In this document: positions 19,769 through 28,125 of the stretch, piece after piece
How positions within the stretch are numbered: position 1 is the stretch's first letter
Layout: the number at the start of each line of letters is the position of its first letter
Origin: Colwellia polaris
GTDB taxonomy: Bacteria; Pseudomonadota; Gammaproteobacteria; Enterobacterales; Alteromonadaceae
Reading direction: 5' to 3'
NCBI RefSeq assembly: GCF_002104515.1
Contig: NZ_NBOE01000008.1
Coordinates: 62,001 to 126,000 of the forward strand
Length of the DNA: 64,000 nt
Notes under the pieces: generated by a model
The model's database searches: none
Told to the model about the DNA's origin: nothing
What the model saw: the letters and a program-made list of their open reading frames with translations, nothing else
Translations under genes and position numbers: made by a program

Positions 19769-20235
19769 TTCCTCTTTGTTTTTATTTTAACTTCTTGTTA
19801 TATTTTATGTTTTTTAAACTAGCTACAACAAAGCCCTAAACATACTTAAAACAAACAACTCGTACCTACATGCGTAAATAAGCTTCATGCGGATAAATAA
19901 CACCCATCAAATATAGCGTAATGCTTCACTTGATAAAAGCGGTTAAAACAATATACGAAGATATTTATTAACAATTAAGTCACAAAATATTTACGGTTGA
20001 AAAAGCGCTTTGTTGTAATGTTAAATCACTCCTCTCAAGTCTGTGCCAAACATATAATATTTATTACTTTCACTTTGTTCAGTACAAAACAAACGTTATC
20101 GCATTATTTAATATTGATAAATATGTCTGGTAGGCCTAGCTAATAACAAGTTTTCATTACTTTTCAACTCAATATGACTACTGCTAATAGGCAAGTTCTG
20201 GTAGCATAAGCGAAAAATAATTATCGAGTTTCAAA
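19769..20235. other. Intergenic region upstream of tldD-like and xthA
   Basis: This 467-bp AT-rich divergent region should hold the promoters of both flanking genes. I see no repeat, terminator, RNA gene or plausible small ORF in it. Confidence 0.4.
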
Positions 20236-21045
20236 ATGAAAATCATCTCTTTTAATATTAATGGTCTACGTGCACGTTTACATCAATTACAGGCGATTAT
20301 AGACAAACATCAACCTGATATTATTGGCCTACAGGAAATTAAAGTTCATGATGAAGCTTTTCCGCTTGCTGATGTTGAAGCTATGGGTTATCAGGTTTAT
20401 TTTCATGGCCAAAAAGCGCACTACGGCGTGGCTATGATGTGTAAAAAACCTGCCGATGTTGTTAGTAAAGGTTTTCCTACTGACGATGATGAAGCTCAAA
20501 AGCGTATGATCATGGTAGAAACTACCGATGAAAATGGCGAGAAAGTTACGGTTTTAAATGGTTATTTCCCTCAAGGTGACAACATTGCCCATGAAACAAA
20601 ATATCCATATAAGCGCCAGTTTTACAAAGATTTAATGCAATATTTAAATGAAAACCATACCCCTGATGAAAATATTGTTGTGATGGGAGATATAAATATT
20701 TCTCCTACCGATTTAGATATAGGCATTGGTGAGCCAAATAAAAAACGTTGGTTAAAAACCGGTAAATGTAGTTTTCAGCCAGAAGAAAGACAATGGTTAG
20801 CTACCCTGATGAACTGGGGGTTTACTGATACTTTCAGAGCACTGCATCCAACAAGAGAAGAACGCTATTCGTGGTTTGATTATCGCTCACGAGGCTTTGA
20901 CGATAATCGTGGACTTCGCATTGATGTGGTGCTTGCTACCGAAAAACTTGCAAAGCGCTGTATAGAGTCAGATGTTGATTATGAATTACGAGGCATAGAA
21001 AAGCCTTCTGATCATGCCCCTATTTGGTCTACTTTTAGCAAATAA
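20236..21045 (+). CDS. xthA: Exodeoxyribonuclease III
   Basis: Full-length (269 aa) ExoIII/AP endonuclease of the EEP fold. It starts with [14 protein letters not shown], contains [11 protein letters not shown] with the metal-binding Glu, then [16 protein letters not shown] with the catalytic Asp/Asn, [20 protein letters not shown], and ends in the SDHAPIWS catalytic His motif. It removes 3'-blocked ends and cuts at AP sites in base-excision repair. rlmA follows after 11 bp in the same direction. Confidence 0.95.
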   Translation: MKIISFNINGLRARLHQLQAIIDKHQPDIIGLQEIKVHDEAFPLADVEAMGYQVYFHGQKAHYGVAMMCKKPADVVSKGFPTDDDEAQKRMIMVETTDENGEKVTVLNGYFPQGDNIAHETKYPYKRQFYKDLMQYLNENHTPDENIVVMGDINISPTDLDIGIGEPNKKRWLKTGKCSFQPEERQWLATLMNWGFTDTFRALHPTREERYSWFDYRSRGFDDNRGLRIDVVLATEKLAKRCIESDVDYELRGIEKPSDHAPIWSTFSK

Positions 21046-21056
21046 AATTATACAAA

Positions 21057-21887
21057 ATGATATCTATAACGCCCACGCATTATACTTGCCCTTTGTGCAA
21101 CTTACCCTTGCTTAATCAAGCCAGGGTATTTCGCTGTGAAAACAACCATAGCTTTGATCTTGCCAAAGAAAACTATTTAAATTTGCTACCAGTACAATTC
21201 AAGCATTCTAAAAACCCCGGTGATAATAAAGCCATGGTGAATGCTCGTCGTGAATTTTTAGAGCAAGGTTATTATCAACCTCTGATGGACAGGTTGTTAG
21301 CTTTATATAATGAAAAAGTAACGGCTAATAGCGATAAACCCGCTATGGTTCTCGATGCAGGTTGTGGTGAAGGCTTTTATACTCATCAGCATAAAAATGA
21401 CCAAAATAGCGTTTACGGTGTCGATATTGCCAAAGAAGCCATAAAAAAAGCCGGTAAAAAATATCAACAGTGTCACTTTAGTGTCGCAACGTTATCAAAA
21501 CTGCCTTTTGCAGATAATCTATTTTCTTGGATAGTATCGGTTTATGCGCCAATACTAGAAAAAGAATTTACCCGTGTATTATCACCAGGTGGTTTTTTGT
21601 TAACCGTAACTCCGGCTAAGCAACATTTAATGCAATTAAAACAGTGTATTTATGATGACGCTAAAGAGCATGATATGGAAAAGTTACCTATTGAGAATCT
21701 ATTACTTGTGCATCAAGAGAATATTTCTTATCAAATGCAGTTAAAGTCGGGACAAGACACCTTAAATTTATTGTCGATGACCCCTTTTGCATTTAAAGCC
21801 AGTGAAGAAGTTAAGCAAAACTTGTTAAATAAAGACAACTTTACTTGTCAGGCTGACTTTCTCATTCGACTTTACCAAAAATCATAA
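21057..21887 (+). CDS. rlmA: 23S rRNA (guanine-N1) methyltransferase RlmA
   Basis: The N-terminal zinc ribbon is visible as CPLCNLPLLNQARVFRCENNH (residues about 10-30), typical of RlmA (RrmA). A class I SAM-dependent methyltransferase domain follows with motif I VLDAGCGEGFYT and the conserved FSWIVSVYAPILEKE stretch. In E. coli RlmA methylates G745 of 23S rRNA. The length of 276 is normal. It ends just before a strong hairpin. Confidence 0.92.
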   Translation: MISITPTHYTCPLCNLPLLNQARVFRCENNHSFDLAKENYLNLLPVQFKHSKNPGDNKAMVNARREFLEQGYYQPLMDRLLALYNEKVTANSDKPAMVLDAGCGEGFYTHQHKNDQNSVYGVDIAKEAIKKAGKKYQQCHFSVATLSKLPFADNLFSWIVSVYAPILEKEFTRVLSPGGFLLTVTPAKQHLMQLKQCIYDDAKEHDMEKLPIENLLLVHQENISYQMQLKSGQDTLNLLSMTPFAFKASEEVKQNLLNKDNFTCQADFLIRLYQKS

Positions 21888-21892
21888 TAAAA

Positions 21893-21919
21893 AAGCGATA
21901 CGTTTATGACGTATCGCTT
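21893..21919 (-). terminator. Convergent terminator between rlmA and yfbV
   Basis: An 11-bp perfect stem, AAGCGATACGT with ACGTATCGCTT, encloses a 5-nt loop. On the minus strand it is followed by a run of T, a strong intrinsic terminator for yfbV; read on the plus strand it may also stop rlmA. Confidence 0.85.
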
Positions 21920-21950
21920 CGTTCAAATGCTTAATAACTTATTGTACTTG

Positions 21951-22382
21951 CTAAGAATTTTTGTAGCGATTTTGAAAAGTTAAATTCAATAACTGAGCAA
22001 GGTCTAAGTAACGTGGGCGCTTTGAAGAAAGCTTAACATCCCCGCCACTTTGATTAACACGAGCTACACTTTCTTTGTACCAACCTTCTAATCCTGGCGG
22101 TAAAAATTTATCGGCTTTAATGCCCATAAAGATCAAGGCTTGTAACGGAAAGCTCAAAATACATAGAGTGTATAAAAGTGCTTGAGGTAAAACCGCCCAA
22201 GAACCAAAATATACTTGCATGATTAAACAAAACAAGGCTAATCCTGGCATTATTTTACACACCAAACGACTCATTCTAACTGCTTGATAATCAGCAAAAT
22301 ATTCGCCAAGCTCTGTGCGCGATGGCCATAAATTAATGTACTTTCGGCCGAGAACAATAATTTCTAAAATAGATAATTTCAT
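21951..22382 (-). CDS. yfbV: YfbV/UPF0208 family membrane protein
   Basis: The 143-residue protein has two central hydrophobic helices (ALFCLIMQVYFGSWAVLPQALLY region) and the family pattern: YINLWP near the N-terminus, RMSRLVCKIMP before helix 1, and PPGLEGWYKE after helix 2. YfbV is an inner-membrane protein linked in E. coli to insulation of the Ter macrodomain by MatP. It is monocistronic, with a terminator downstream. Confidence 0.85.
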   Translation of the reverse strand: MKLSILEIIVLGRKYINLWPSRTELGEYFADYQAVRMSRLVCKIMPGLALFCLIMQVYFGSWAVLPQALLYTLCILSFPLQALIFMGIKADKFLPPGLEGWYKESVARVNQSGGDVKLSSKRPRYLDLAQLLNLTFQNRYKNS

Positions 22383-22944
22383 AAATTACACACTACATTA
22401 GCGGTTGGTTAAAAGATAGTACTAACTTGTTACCCCAATAAAATGCAATTAAGGCACAGTCATGTTGATATAAGATTATTTTAATATACTTAGCTTAGAT
22501 CAGGTATATATTATTTGGTATAGCGTGGTGATAATCAATGTTGTTAATTAATGACGTTAGTCAGAATGTCAAATCCGCTGCTTAATGGGTAATTACATTA
22601 GTTATGCCACCCTATTGCATTAGAACGGCTGATGGTGAACATTCACTACTCCCCATTAAATATTAAGTAGCATTGACTTTGACCCTCTTACTAGCACTTA
22701 GGTTAGTCATTATTTGTAATAAGTAAATCATTATAATTTTAGGAAGGTAGTCTTTAAGAGTAATTTTTAAAATGGCAACTTTTCCGACAAAACGGTCATT
22801 AGCTTTGTTAACTCATGAACATATTTAGGGAGAATTTTAACCAGAAATAATTCTATGATTCATGGACTGATGTAAGGTCATAGCGGCCAGTGCTTTTTCA
22901 TCTCAGAACGCTAATTTTATTTGTTGTCCACCTCAGGGCGTGTT
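22383..22944. other. Gene-poor left flank of the accessory region
   Basis: No convincing ORF or RNA gene is visible in about 560 bp. Composition is AT-rich and uneven. The right end (from about 22860) may contain decayed integron recombination-site sequence belonging to the small cassette that follows. Confidence 0.3.
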
Positions 22945-23211
22945 GTTATATTGCTTTACTGCCAACCCCATTCTGCATAAGTTTTCTTATATTCAAGGTT
23001 GTTGGTTTCATATTCACCCCAATCCATATATTCATAGTATTTAGTCATGGCTTCAAAATGAGATTTCGCATCAAAAGTAAAAACTAGTTTAGCGTCAGGC
23101 TCAAGAATATTATTCCTAGCATCATCACCATGTTTCCCTTCTAAACATAAAGTTGTTAAACCTTCGTCATCTTTCCATATTTCATGCTTCATAGTTCGAG
23201 AGCCATATAAC
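22945..23211 (-). other. Candidate integron gene cassette
   Basis: On the minus strand, GTTATAT (23211-23205, 13 bp before the start codon) and ATATAAC followed by AACACGCC (22951-22945 onward) bracket the 78-aa ORF. These are complementary 7-mers of the GTTRRRY / RYYYAAC type that mark attC ends. The downstream half has no clear full palindrome, so this is a probable but decayed cassette, in the same orientation as the better cassettes at 27.5-28.5 kb. Confidence 0.4.
22956..23192 (-). CDS. Small hypothetical protein, possible cassette gene
   Basis: A 78-residue acidic soluble protein, rich in Glu, Asp, Trp and Tyr, without cysteines near a motif, signal peptide or membrane segment. It resembles small orphan proteins seen in marine gammaproteobacteria (MKHEIWKD start, SHFEAMTKYYEYMDWGEY segment); no function is known. 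Its flanks look like attC core sequences, which would make it a cassette gene lacking its own promoter. Confidence 0.6.
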   Translation of the reverse strand: MKHEIWKDDEGLTTLCLEGKHGDDARNNILEPDAKLVFTFDAKSHFEAMTKYYEYMDWGEYETNNLEYKKTYAEWGWQ

Positions 23212-23440
23212 GAGCCTGTAGAATTACTCGTTTTTTATATAATTTTTAATCAAAATACTCTAACTGGATTATTTTCTTTTAACAATCAAAAACGTTTACG
23301 TTTTTGGAGGATTTTTATTTTTGCATCGTTAAAGGTTTATTAAGGGTGTTGATTAAGTGGTTTATGTCGCTTCGAGGCTGGTTTTTCGCGTGATGTTGGG
23401 CTTTTAGGCCCTAATGCAGATTGTTTCTTAACTTTTAAAA

Positions 23441-23482
23441 TTTAATAATTGTTTTAATAATTGTTTTAATAATTGTTTTAAT
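23441..23482. repeat. 12-bp tandem repeat TTTTAATAATTG
   Basis: Nearly four tandem copies of the 12-mer TTTTAATAATTG run directly into the first 177-bp repeat unit. They may have arisen by slippage at the end of that unit, which begins TTAATAATG. Confidence 0.8.
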
Positions 23483-23654
23483 AATGACACTCATCCTAAA
23501 TAATAAAACCACATAGCATTGATATTTCTCTGTTGTTGCCATAAATAAGCTTAACGATTGGCTATTAGCAACGGAAGATTACTAGTTCTCTCTTAAACGA
23601 CACCAAAAAACCAACTTTTTGGCAAGCCTCATCCTCAAGTAATGACTCGTTAAG
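23478..23654. repeat. 177-bp repeat unit, copy A (RAYT left-end unit)
   Basis: Begins TTAATAATGACACTCATCC and ends GACTCGTTAAG. Near-identical to copy C (23776-23952); copy B (23681-23771) is the first 91 bp only. The GACACTCATCCTAAAT near its start is almost the reverse complement of ATTTAGGATGGGTGTC found at the other side of the transposase genes, so these units look like element ends. Inside, CCAAAAA and TTTTTGG form a short hairpin. Confidence 0.8.
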
Positions 23655-23680
23655 TGTTTGGCTGTTTTTAATAGTGTAAT

Positions 23681-23771
23681 TTAATAATGACACTCAGCCT
23701 AAATAATAAAACCACATAGCATTGATATTTCTCTGTTGTTGCCATTAATAAGCTTCACGATTGGCTATTAG
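23681..23771. repeat. 177-bp repeat unit, truncated copy B
   Basis: Matches the first 91 bp of the unit (TTAATAATGACACTCAGCC to GGCTATTAG) and stops where copy C begins 5 bp later. It has the same AGCC variant as copy C, so copies B and C share a more recent origin than A. Confidence 0.8.
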
Positions 23772-23775
23772 TAAT

Positions 23776-23952
23776 TTAATAATGACACTCAGCCTAAATA
23801 ATAAAACCACATAGCATTGATATTTCTCTGTTGTTGCCATTAATAAGCTTCACGATTGGCTATTAGCAACGGAAGATTACTAGTTTTCTCTTAAACGACA
23901 CCAAAAAACTAACTTTTTGGCAAGCCTCATCCTCAAGTAATGACTCGTTAAG
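23776..23952. repeat. 177-bp repeat unit, copy C
   Basis: Full 177-bp unit, ending 27 bp before the stop codon of the first RAYT transposase. Differs from copy A at only a few positions by eye. Confidence 0.8.
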
Positions 23953-23979
23953 GGTTGTTTTAAATAGTGCGTTGTGAGT

Positions 23980-24954
23980 TTACGCAAAGAGTTTTTTGCA
24001 GTGGCTTAAGTTTTGTCGTCGTTTGAGTTGTTGGTGTTCGCAATAATCACTGAGTACATCTTCGCGCCCTATTGCACCATGGAACTGTGTTTTAAATTCA
24101 GTGGTGATGATTAGCCAGTTTTCAGCTGATATGTTTAATCGGCTCAGTATGCTTGGTAGGTTTTCGTCGATGTAGCCAGGTTTATCTTCTCTGATACAAC
24201 GACCGGTAAGTTCGATTAATTGTAAATAGTCAGTCAGCTCAAACGGTAGGCCTTTGGGCATGTTTTCTCTGGGGTTACCAACAAAGGGCATGAGTGTTTT
24301 GGGTTGTTGGCTTTGTGTGGTTTGCTTGCAGCGCAGTTTAACGCTGGTGTGCGTTGAGTCTTCTGGGGTGTTGGCGATATTGGCGCGAATGGGGTTTAAG
24401 TCCACATAAGCCATACAAGCAGCAAGTGCGGCTTCATCAAGTAAAGCTTGAGATTTAAACCGACCTTCCCAGAACCTGCCTGTGCAGTTATCTTCTTGGT
24501 TGGCGGCTCGTGCAATGTTTTCGTTGATATAGCCCATAAACCAGCTGATTTTCATCAGGCGCTTTCGATACACTTCAGCGGTAGCTTCAACGATAGCCAT
24601 TAAGTGCTTTGGCAGTGCATCACCACGACAGTATTGTTGTGTGAGTATTGTGCCTTTGTATAAGCGATGCCAACGCTCAAGCACCTCTTTCATACTCCAT
24701 TGTTGGGCTTTTTCTTCATCAATAAATAACACCACATGATAATGATTACTCATTACCGCATAAGCACAAACGTCAATGGCAAACACTTGGCTGAGAAAGT
24801 GTAACTTCTCTTCTATCCATTCTCGGCGATGTTCAAAGCTTTGGCCTGATACGGTATCTTCACCGCATAAAAAAGCGCGTCGAACACAACGCGCCACACA
24901 ATGATAATACGGGGTGTTAACTAAACTAATTTGCTGCTTCCTTGGCGTAGCCAT
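23980..24954 (-). CDS. REP-associated tyrosine transposase (RAYT), intact copy
   Basis: Y1/HUH single-strand transposase of the RAYT (TnpA_REP) group. The HUH metal motif is HYH at residues 71-73 (AVMSNHYHVVLFI), and a candidate nucleophile is Tyr142 in KISWFMGYINE. The conserved NCTGRFWEGRFKSQALLD and ACMAYVDLNPIRA stretches follow. At 324 residues it has the longer C-terminus that the second copy lacks. Such enzymes move or amplify short palindromic repeats. It is flanked by 177-bp units on the 3' side and GGATGGGTGTCC-type repeats on the 5' side. Confidence 0.92.
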   Translation of the reverse strand: MATPRKQQISLVNTPYYHCVARCVRRAFLCGEDTVSGQSFEHRREWIEEKLHFLSQVFAIDVCAYAVMSNHYHVVLFIDEEKAQQWSMKEVLERWHRLYKGTILTQQYCRGDALPKHLMAIVEATAEVYRKRLMKISWFMGYINENIARAANQEDNCTGRFWEGRFKSQALLDEAALAACMAYVDLNPIRANIANTPEDSTHTSVKLRCKQTTQSQQPKTLMPFVGNPRENMPKGLPFELTDYLQLIELTGRCIREDKPGYIDENLPSILSRLNISAENWLIITTEFKTQFHGAIGREDVLSDYCEHQQLKRRQNLSHCKKLFA

Positions 24955-25020
24955 AACTCACCTGAGATAATGTTGTGGGGTTTTTCTTAGTTTAGTTCAG
25001 TGTTCTGTAATTTCAATTTA

Positions 25021-25070
25021 GGATGGGTGTCCTGTTAATTCCGTTATTTAGGATGGGTGTCCTGTTAATT
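25021..25070. repeat. RAYT right-end repeats, copies 1-2
   Basis: Two copies of GGATGGGTGTCCTGTTAATT (25021-25040 and 25051-25070), each followed by CCGTT. Seven copies of this 20-mer occur between 25021 and 26189; each probably marks the end of an inserted or deleted RAYT element. Confidence 0.9.
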
Positions 25071-25075
25071 CCGTT

Positions 25076-25167
25076 CCGCATAAAAAAGCGCGTCGAACAC
25101 AACGCGCCACACAATGATAATACGGGGTATCTACTAAACTAATTTGTTGCTTCCTTGGCGTAGCCAT
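25076..25167 (-). pseudogene. RAYT 5' fragment
   Basis: About 30 N-terminal codons of a RAYT gene: the ATG complement ends at 25167 and the segment matches the start of both other copies (MATPRKQQISLV). It is cut at CCGCATAAAAAAGCGCG, where a repeat copy ending TTAATTCCGTT is joined. The rest of the gene is missing. Confidence 0.85.
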
Positions 25168-25225
25168 AACTCACCTGAGATAATGTTGTGGGGTTTTTCT
25201 TAGTTTAGTTCAGTGTTCTGTAATT

Positions 25226-25984
25226 TCAATTTAGGATGGGTGTCCTGTTAATTCCGTTGTCAGTCAATTCAAACGGTAGGCCTTTGGGCATGTTTTCTCT
25301 GGGGTTTCCAACAAAGGGCATCAGGGTTTTGGGTTGTTGGCTTTGTGTCGCTTGCTCGCAGCGTAGTTTAACGCTGGTGTGTGTTGAGTCTTCTGGGGTG
25401 TTGGTAATATTGGCGCGAATGGGGTTTAAGTCCACATAAGCCATACAAGCGGCAAGTGCGGCGTCATCAAGTAAAGCTTGAGATTTAAACCGACCTTCCC
25501 AGAACCTGCCTGTGCAGTTATCTTCTTGGTTGGCGGCTCGTGCAATGTGTTCGTTGATATAGCCCATAAACCAGCTGATTTTCATCAGGCGTTTGCGATA
25601 CACTTCAGCGGTGGCTTCAACGATAGCCATTAAGTGTTTTGGCAGTACATCACCACGACAGTATTGTTGTGTGAGTATTGTGCCTTTGTATAAGCGGTGC
25701 CAACGCTCAAGCACTTCATTCATGCTCCATTGTTGGGCTTTTTCTTCATCAATAAATAACACCACATGATAATGGTTACTCATTACTGCATAAGCACAAA
25801 CGTCAATGGCAAACACTTGGCTGAGAAAGTGTAACTTCTCTTCTATCCATTCACGGCGGTGCTCAAAGCTTTTTCCGGATAAGGTATCTTCACCGCATAA
25901 AAAAGCGCGTCGAACACAACGCGCCACACAATGATAATATTGGGTATCTACTAAACTAATTTGCTGCTTCCTTGGCGTAGCCAT
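25226..25984 (-). pseudogene. Second RAYT transposase, 3'-truncated
   Basis: Almost identical to the intact copy over its first 240 residues, including HYH at 71-73 and Tyr142. It then diverges at PFELTD: coding sequence ends near 25259, where a repeat ending TTAATTCCGTT is joined, and the frame closes inside the repeat. About 80 C-terminal residues are lost. The high identity suggests recent duplication. The catalytic domain is complete, so residual activity cannot be excluded. Confidence 0.85.
25234..25253. repeat. RAYT right-end repeat, copy 3
   Basis: GGATGGGTGTCCTGTTAATT followed by CCGTT, joined directly to the truncated 3' part of the second RAYT gene. Confidence 0.9.
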
Positions 25985-26049
25985 AACTCACCTGAGATAA
26001 TGTTGTGGGGTTTTCTTAGTTTAGTTCAGTGTTCTGTAATTTCAATTTA

Positions 26050-26189
26050 GGATGGGTGTCCTGTTAATTAGTATTTAAGATGGGTGTCCTGTTAATTAGT
26101 AATTTCAATTTAGGATGGGTGTCCTGTTAATTTTTTTAGTTTAGTTCAGTGTTCTGTAATTTCAATTTAGGATGGGTGTCCTGTTAATT
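26050..26189. repeat. RAYT right-end repeats, copies 4-7
   Basis: Four copies of the GGATGGGTGTCCTGTTAATT motif (26050-26069, 26078-26097 with A at the first base, 26113-26132, 26170-26189), two with the longer upstream context AGTTCAGTGTTCTGTAATTT. The last is fused to the truncated IS110 transposase gene and supplies an in-frame ATG to it. Confidence 0.9.
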
Positions 26190-26927
26190 TCGCGCGCGGC
26201 AAATATAAAACCAGCCAGAGTGTTAACCAATGAAGAGCAAGGGTTGCAGTCGGTTGGGAAAATGAGAGATTTACTTGATAAACAAAAACTTCAGATATCA
26301 AACCAAGTACGTGGCTTATTATTAGAGTTTGGTATCATAATCAATAAAAGTATAAAAAGCTTTAAAGCGCGAATACCTGACATTTTAGAAGACGCTGAAA
26401 ATCAGTTACCGATGCCGATGCGTCACAGTATCAGTAAAATGTGGACGCTATATTCTCGCCTAGAAGATGATTTTAAAGTCATGAATAACGAATTAATCAA
26501 CTTAACAGGGCAAGACAATGTCTGTAAAAAATTCATGAAACTTGAAGGTGTTGGTCCCATAACATCGATGAGACTGAAAATACAGTTAGGTAGTGGTGAA
26601 CATTTCAACAGTGGTCGACAGGTATCTGCTTGCATTGGACTTACCCCAAAACAACATAGTAGCGGTGGAAAAATACAACTCGGCTCCGTAGGGAAAAGTT
26701 CATGTGATAAGCCATTACGAAGTTGTCTTTTTTTAGGGGCAAGAGCCGTGGTCTCCAAACTTAAAAACAGGCCAGCAAGAACAGAAAAAGAAAAGTGGTT
26801 AAAAGCCTTAATTGAACGTAGAGGATCTAATTGTGCATCAATGGCATTAGCCAATAAAAACGCACGAACCGCCTATGCGCTATTGAAAAATAATACAGAT
26901 TACGCACCAGTACTAATAACCAATTAA
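26172..26927 (+). pseudogene. IS110-family transposase, N-terminus lost
   Basis: From about 26191 the frame encodes the C-terminal two thirds of an IS110/IS116/IS902 transposase. It has a coiled helical region, the EGVGPITSMRLKIQLG segment, and ACIGLTPKQHSSGGKIQLGSVGKSS, where the catalytic-serine domain lies. The N-terminal DEDD (RuvC-like) domain is absent, replaced by a RAYT repeat whose ATGGGTGTCC provides the apparent start MGVLLIS. The right end of the element lies inside an integron attC (see 27545), so it belongs functionally with IS1111-attC type elements. It is presumably inactive. Confidence 0.85.
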
Positions 26928-27540
26928 AAATGATGATAAGCACATTAAAAATTTACACGTAAAATTGCTACAAAAAAGATCTTAAAAAAGGTTAGACCAA
27001 CCTTCAACAGCCTGATTTTTGCTCTGAACATATAGAATGTCGTGAAGGAGAATAGGCATGAAGGTGCGAATACATCAAAGTGGCCGGGATAGCTTCCCAT
27101 TATGAGCCCGAATATAAGCGCGCATCTAAAATTTTAAAAGTTTTTTCTTGTACAATATGAGGAGTCCATATAAGCCTTAATTGAACGTAGAGGATCTAAT
27201 TGTGCATCAATGGCATTAGCCAATAAAAACGCACGAACCGCCTATGCGCTATTGAAAAATAATACAGATTACGCACCAGTACTAATAACCAATTAAAAAT
27301 GATGATAAGCACATTAAAAATTTACACGTAAAATTGCTACAAAAAAGATCTTAAAAAAGGTTAGACCAACCTTCAACAGCCTGATTTTTGCTCTGAACAT
27401 ATAGAATGTCGTGAAGGAGAATAGGCATGAAGGTGCGAATACATCAAAGTGGCCGGGATAGCTTCCCATTATGAGCCCGAATATAAGCGCGCATCTAAAA
27501 TTTTAAAAGTTTTTTCTTGTACAATATGAGGAGTCCATAT
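26803..27540. repeat. 369-bp tandem duplication of the IS110 right end
   Basis: Two adjacent copies, 26803-27171 and 27172-27540, appear identical. Each holds the last 40 codons of the transposase plus about 245 bp of noncoding right-end DNA, ending GAGGAGTCCATAT. The tetramer AAGC stands at the start of each copy and again just after the second, so a microhomology-based duplication is likely. The long 3' noncoding end is where IS1111-type elements encode their bridge RNA; a short GGTTAGACCAACC hairpin is visible in it. Confidence 0.88.
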
Positions 27541-27544
27541 AAGC

Positions 27545-27587
27545 AAAAACCAACTGTTATTTGTCCTTTTGAGTGCCTTGTTATAAG
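27545..27587 (-). other. Integron attC site interrupted by the IS110 element
   Basis: On the minus strand CTTATAACAAGG starts the site, followed by CTCAA-GGAC-TAACAGTTGG, the same order as in the intact attC at 28024-28125. After TAACAGTTGGTTTTTGC the sequence switches to the IS right end (TTATATGGACTCC). The first core also supplies the stop codon of the adjacent ORF. The other half of the site is not found. Confidence 0.75.
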
Positions 27588-28012
27588 GCAATTACTTCAC
27601 CCAACACTTTTTCTATATTTGTTTCCAAGTCACTATTAGATTTGTAGCCCTGTTCAATCAAGTCTACTTCATCACTTATCCAGATAAACTTATCAAAGGC
27701 TTCGCAACCCCATTCAAGTGACAAGTATAATTTATGCGAAATATCACCTAGCTTTTGAGTATTAAGTTCACCTTTTTTGTAAAGGGTGAGTAGCTCACGT
27801 GCAATGATTTTACAGTCATCTTCATTAATAGGCTCAAGTATTAAATCAAGTAAGGGTTCTCTTTCTAGGCTTTCACCAAGAGATATTTTAGTAACCCAAT
27901 CAGGGAATACTTCATTATCAATAATGTAGTTATCGGCTAACTGTATTAATTGATCTTTAGACAGCAAGCCCACTTTATTTTGTATAATCCATTGTCGGAA
28001 TTCAGACTTCAA
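27581..28012 (-). CDS. Integron cassette gene, hypothetical protein
   Basis: A 143-residue acidic soluble protein of unknown family (ISDEVDLIEQGYKSNS near the C-terminus; no metal motif, signal peptide or membrane segment). It begins 11 bp after the GTTATAAG core of the attC on its right, and its TAA stop lies within the CTTATAAC core of the interrupted attC. This is the classic compact geometry of a promoterless gene cassette. The helical composition is reminiscent of immunity-type proteins, but this is not evidence of function. Confidence 0.75.
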   Translation of the reverse strand: MKSEFRQWIIQNKVGLLSKDQLIQLADNYIIDNEVFPDWVTKISLGESLEREPLLDLILEPINEDDCKIIARELLTLYKKGELNTQKLGDISHKLYLSLEWGCEAFDKFIWISDEVDLIEQGYKSNSDLETNIEKVLGEVIAL

Positions 28013-28023
28013 TATCGACTTGC

Positions 28024-28125
28024 CTTATAACGCCTTGCTAAGAGGCGAGTAATTGTTGGCTAAAATGTGGAGCGAAGCGGAACCGAGCCAACTGTTACGA
28101 GTCCTGCTTGAGCAACTTGTTAGAG
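28024..28125 (-). other. Integron attC recombination site
   Basis: About 102 bp. On the minus strand it runs from CTCTAACAAG to GGCGTTATAAG. The inner arms AGTTGGCT and AGCCAAC pair around a loop that contains CCGCTTCGCTCC, a sequence typical of Vibrio/Shewanella-type attC sites. The outer R''/R' cores are TCTAAC and GTTATAA, from two different cassettes. It separates two minus-strand ORFs. Confidence 0.9.

Noticed and set aside
25236-25439. Plus-strand ORF starting in the RAYT repeat
   Set aside because: It is antisense to the truncated RAYT gene and opens only because of ATGGGTGTCC in the repeat.
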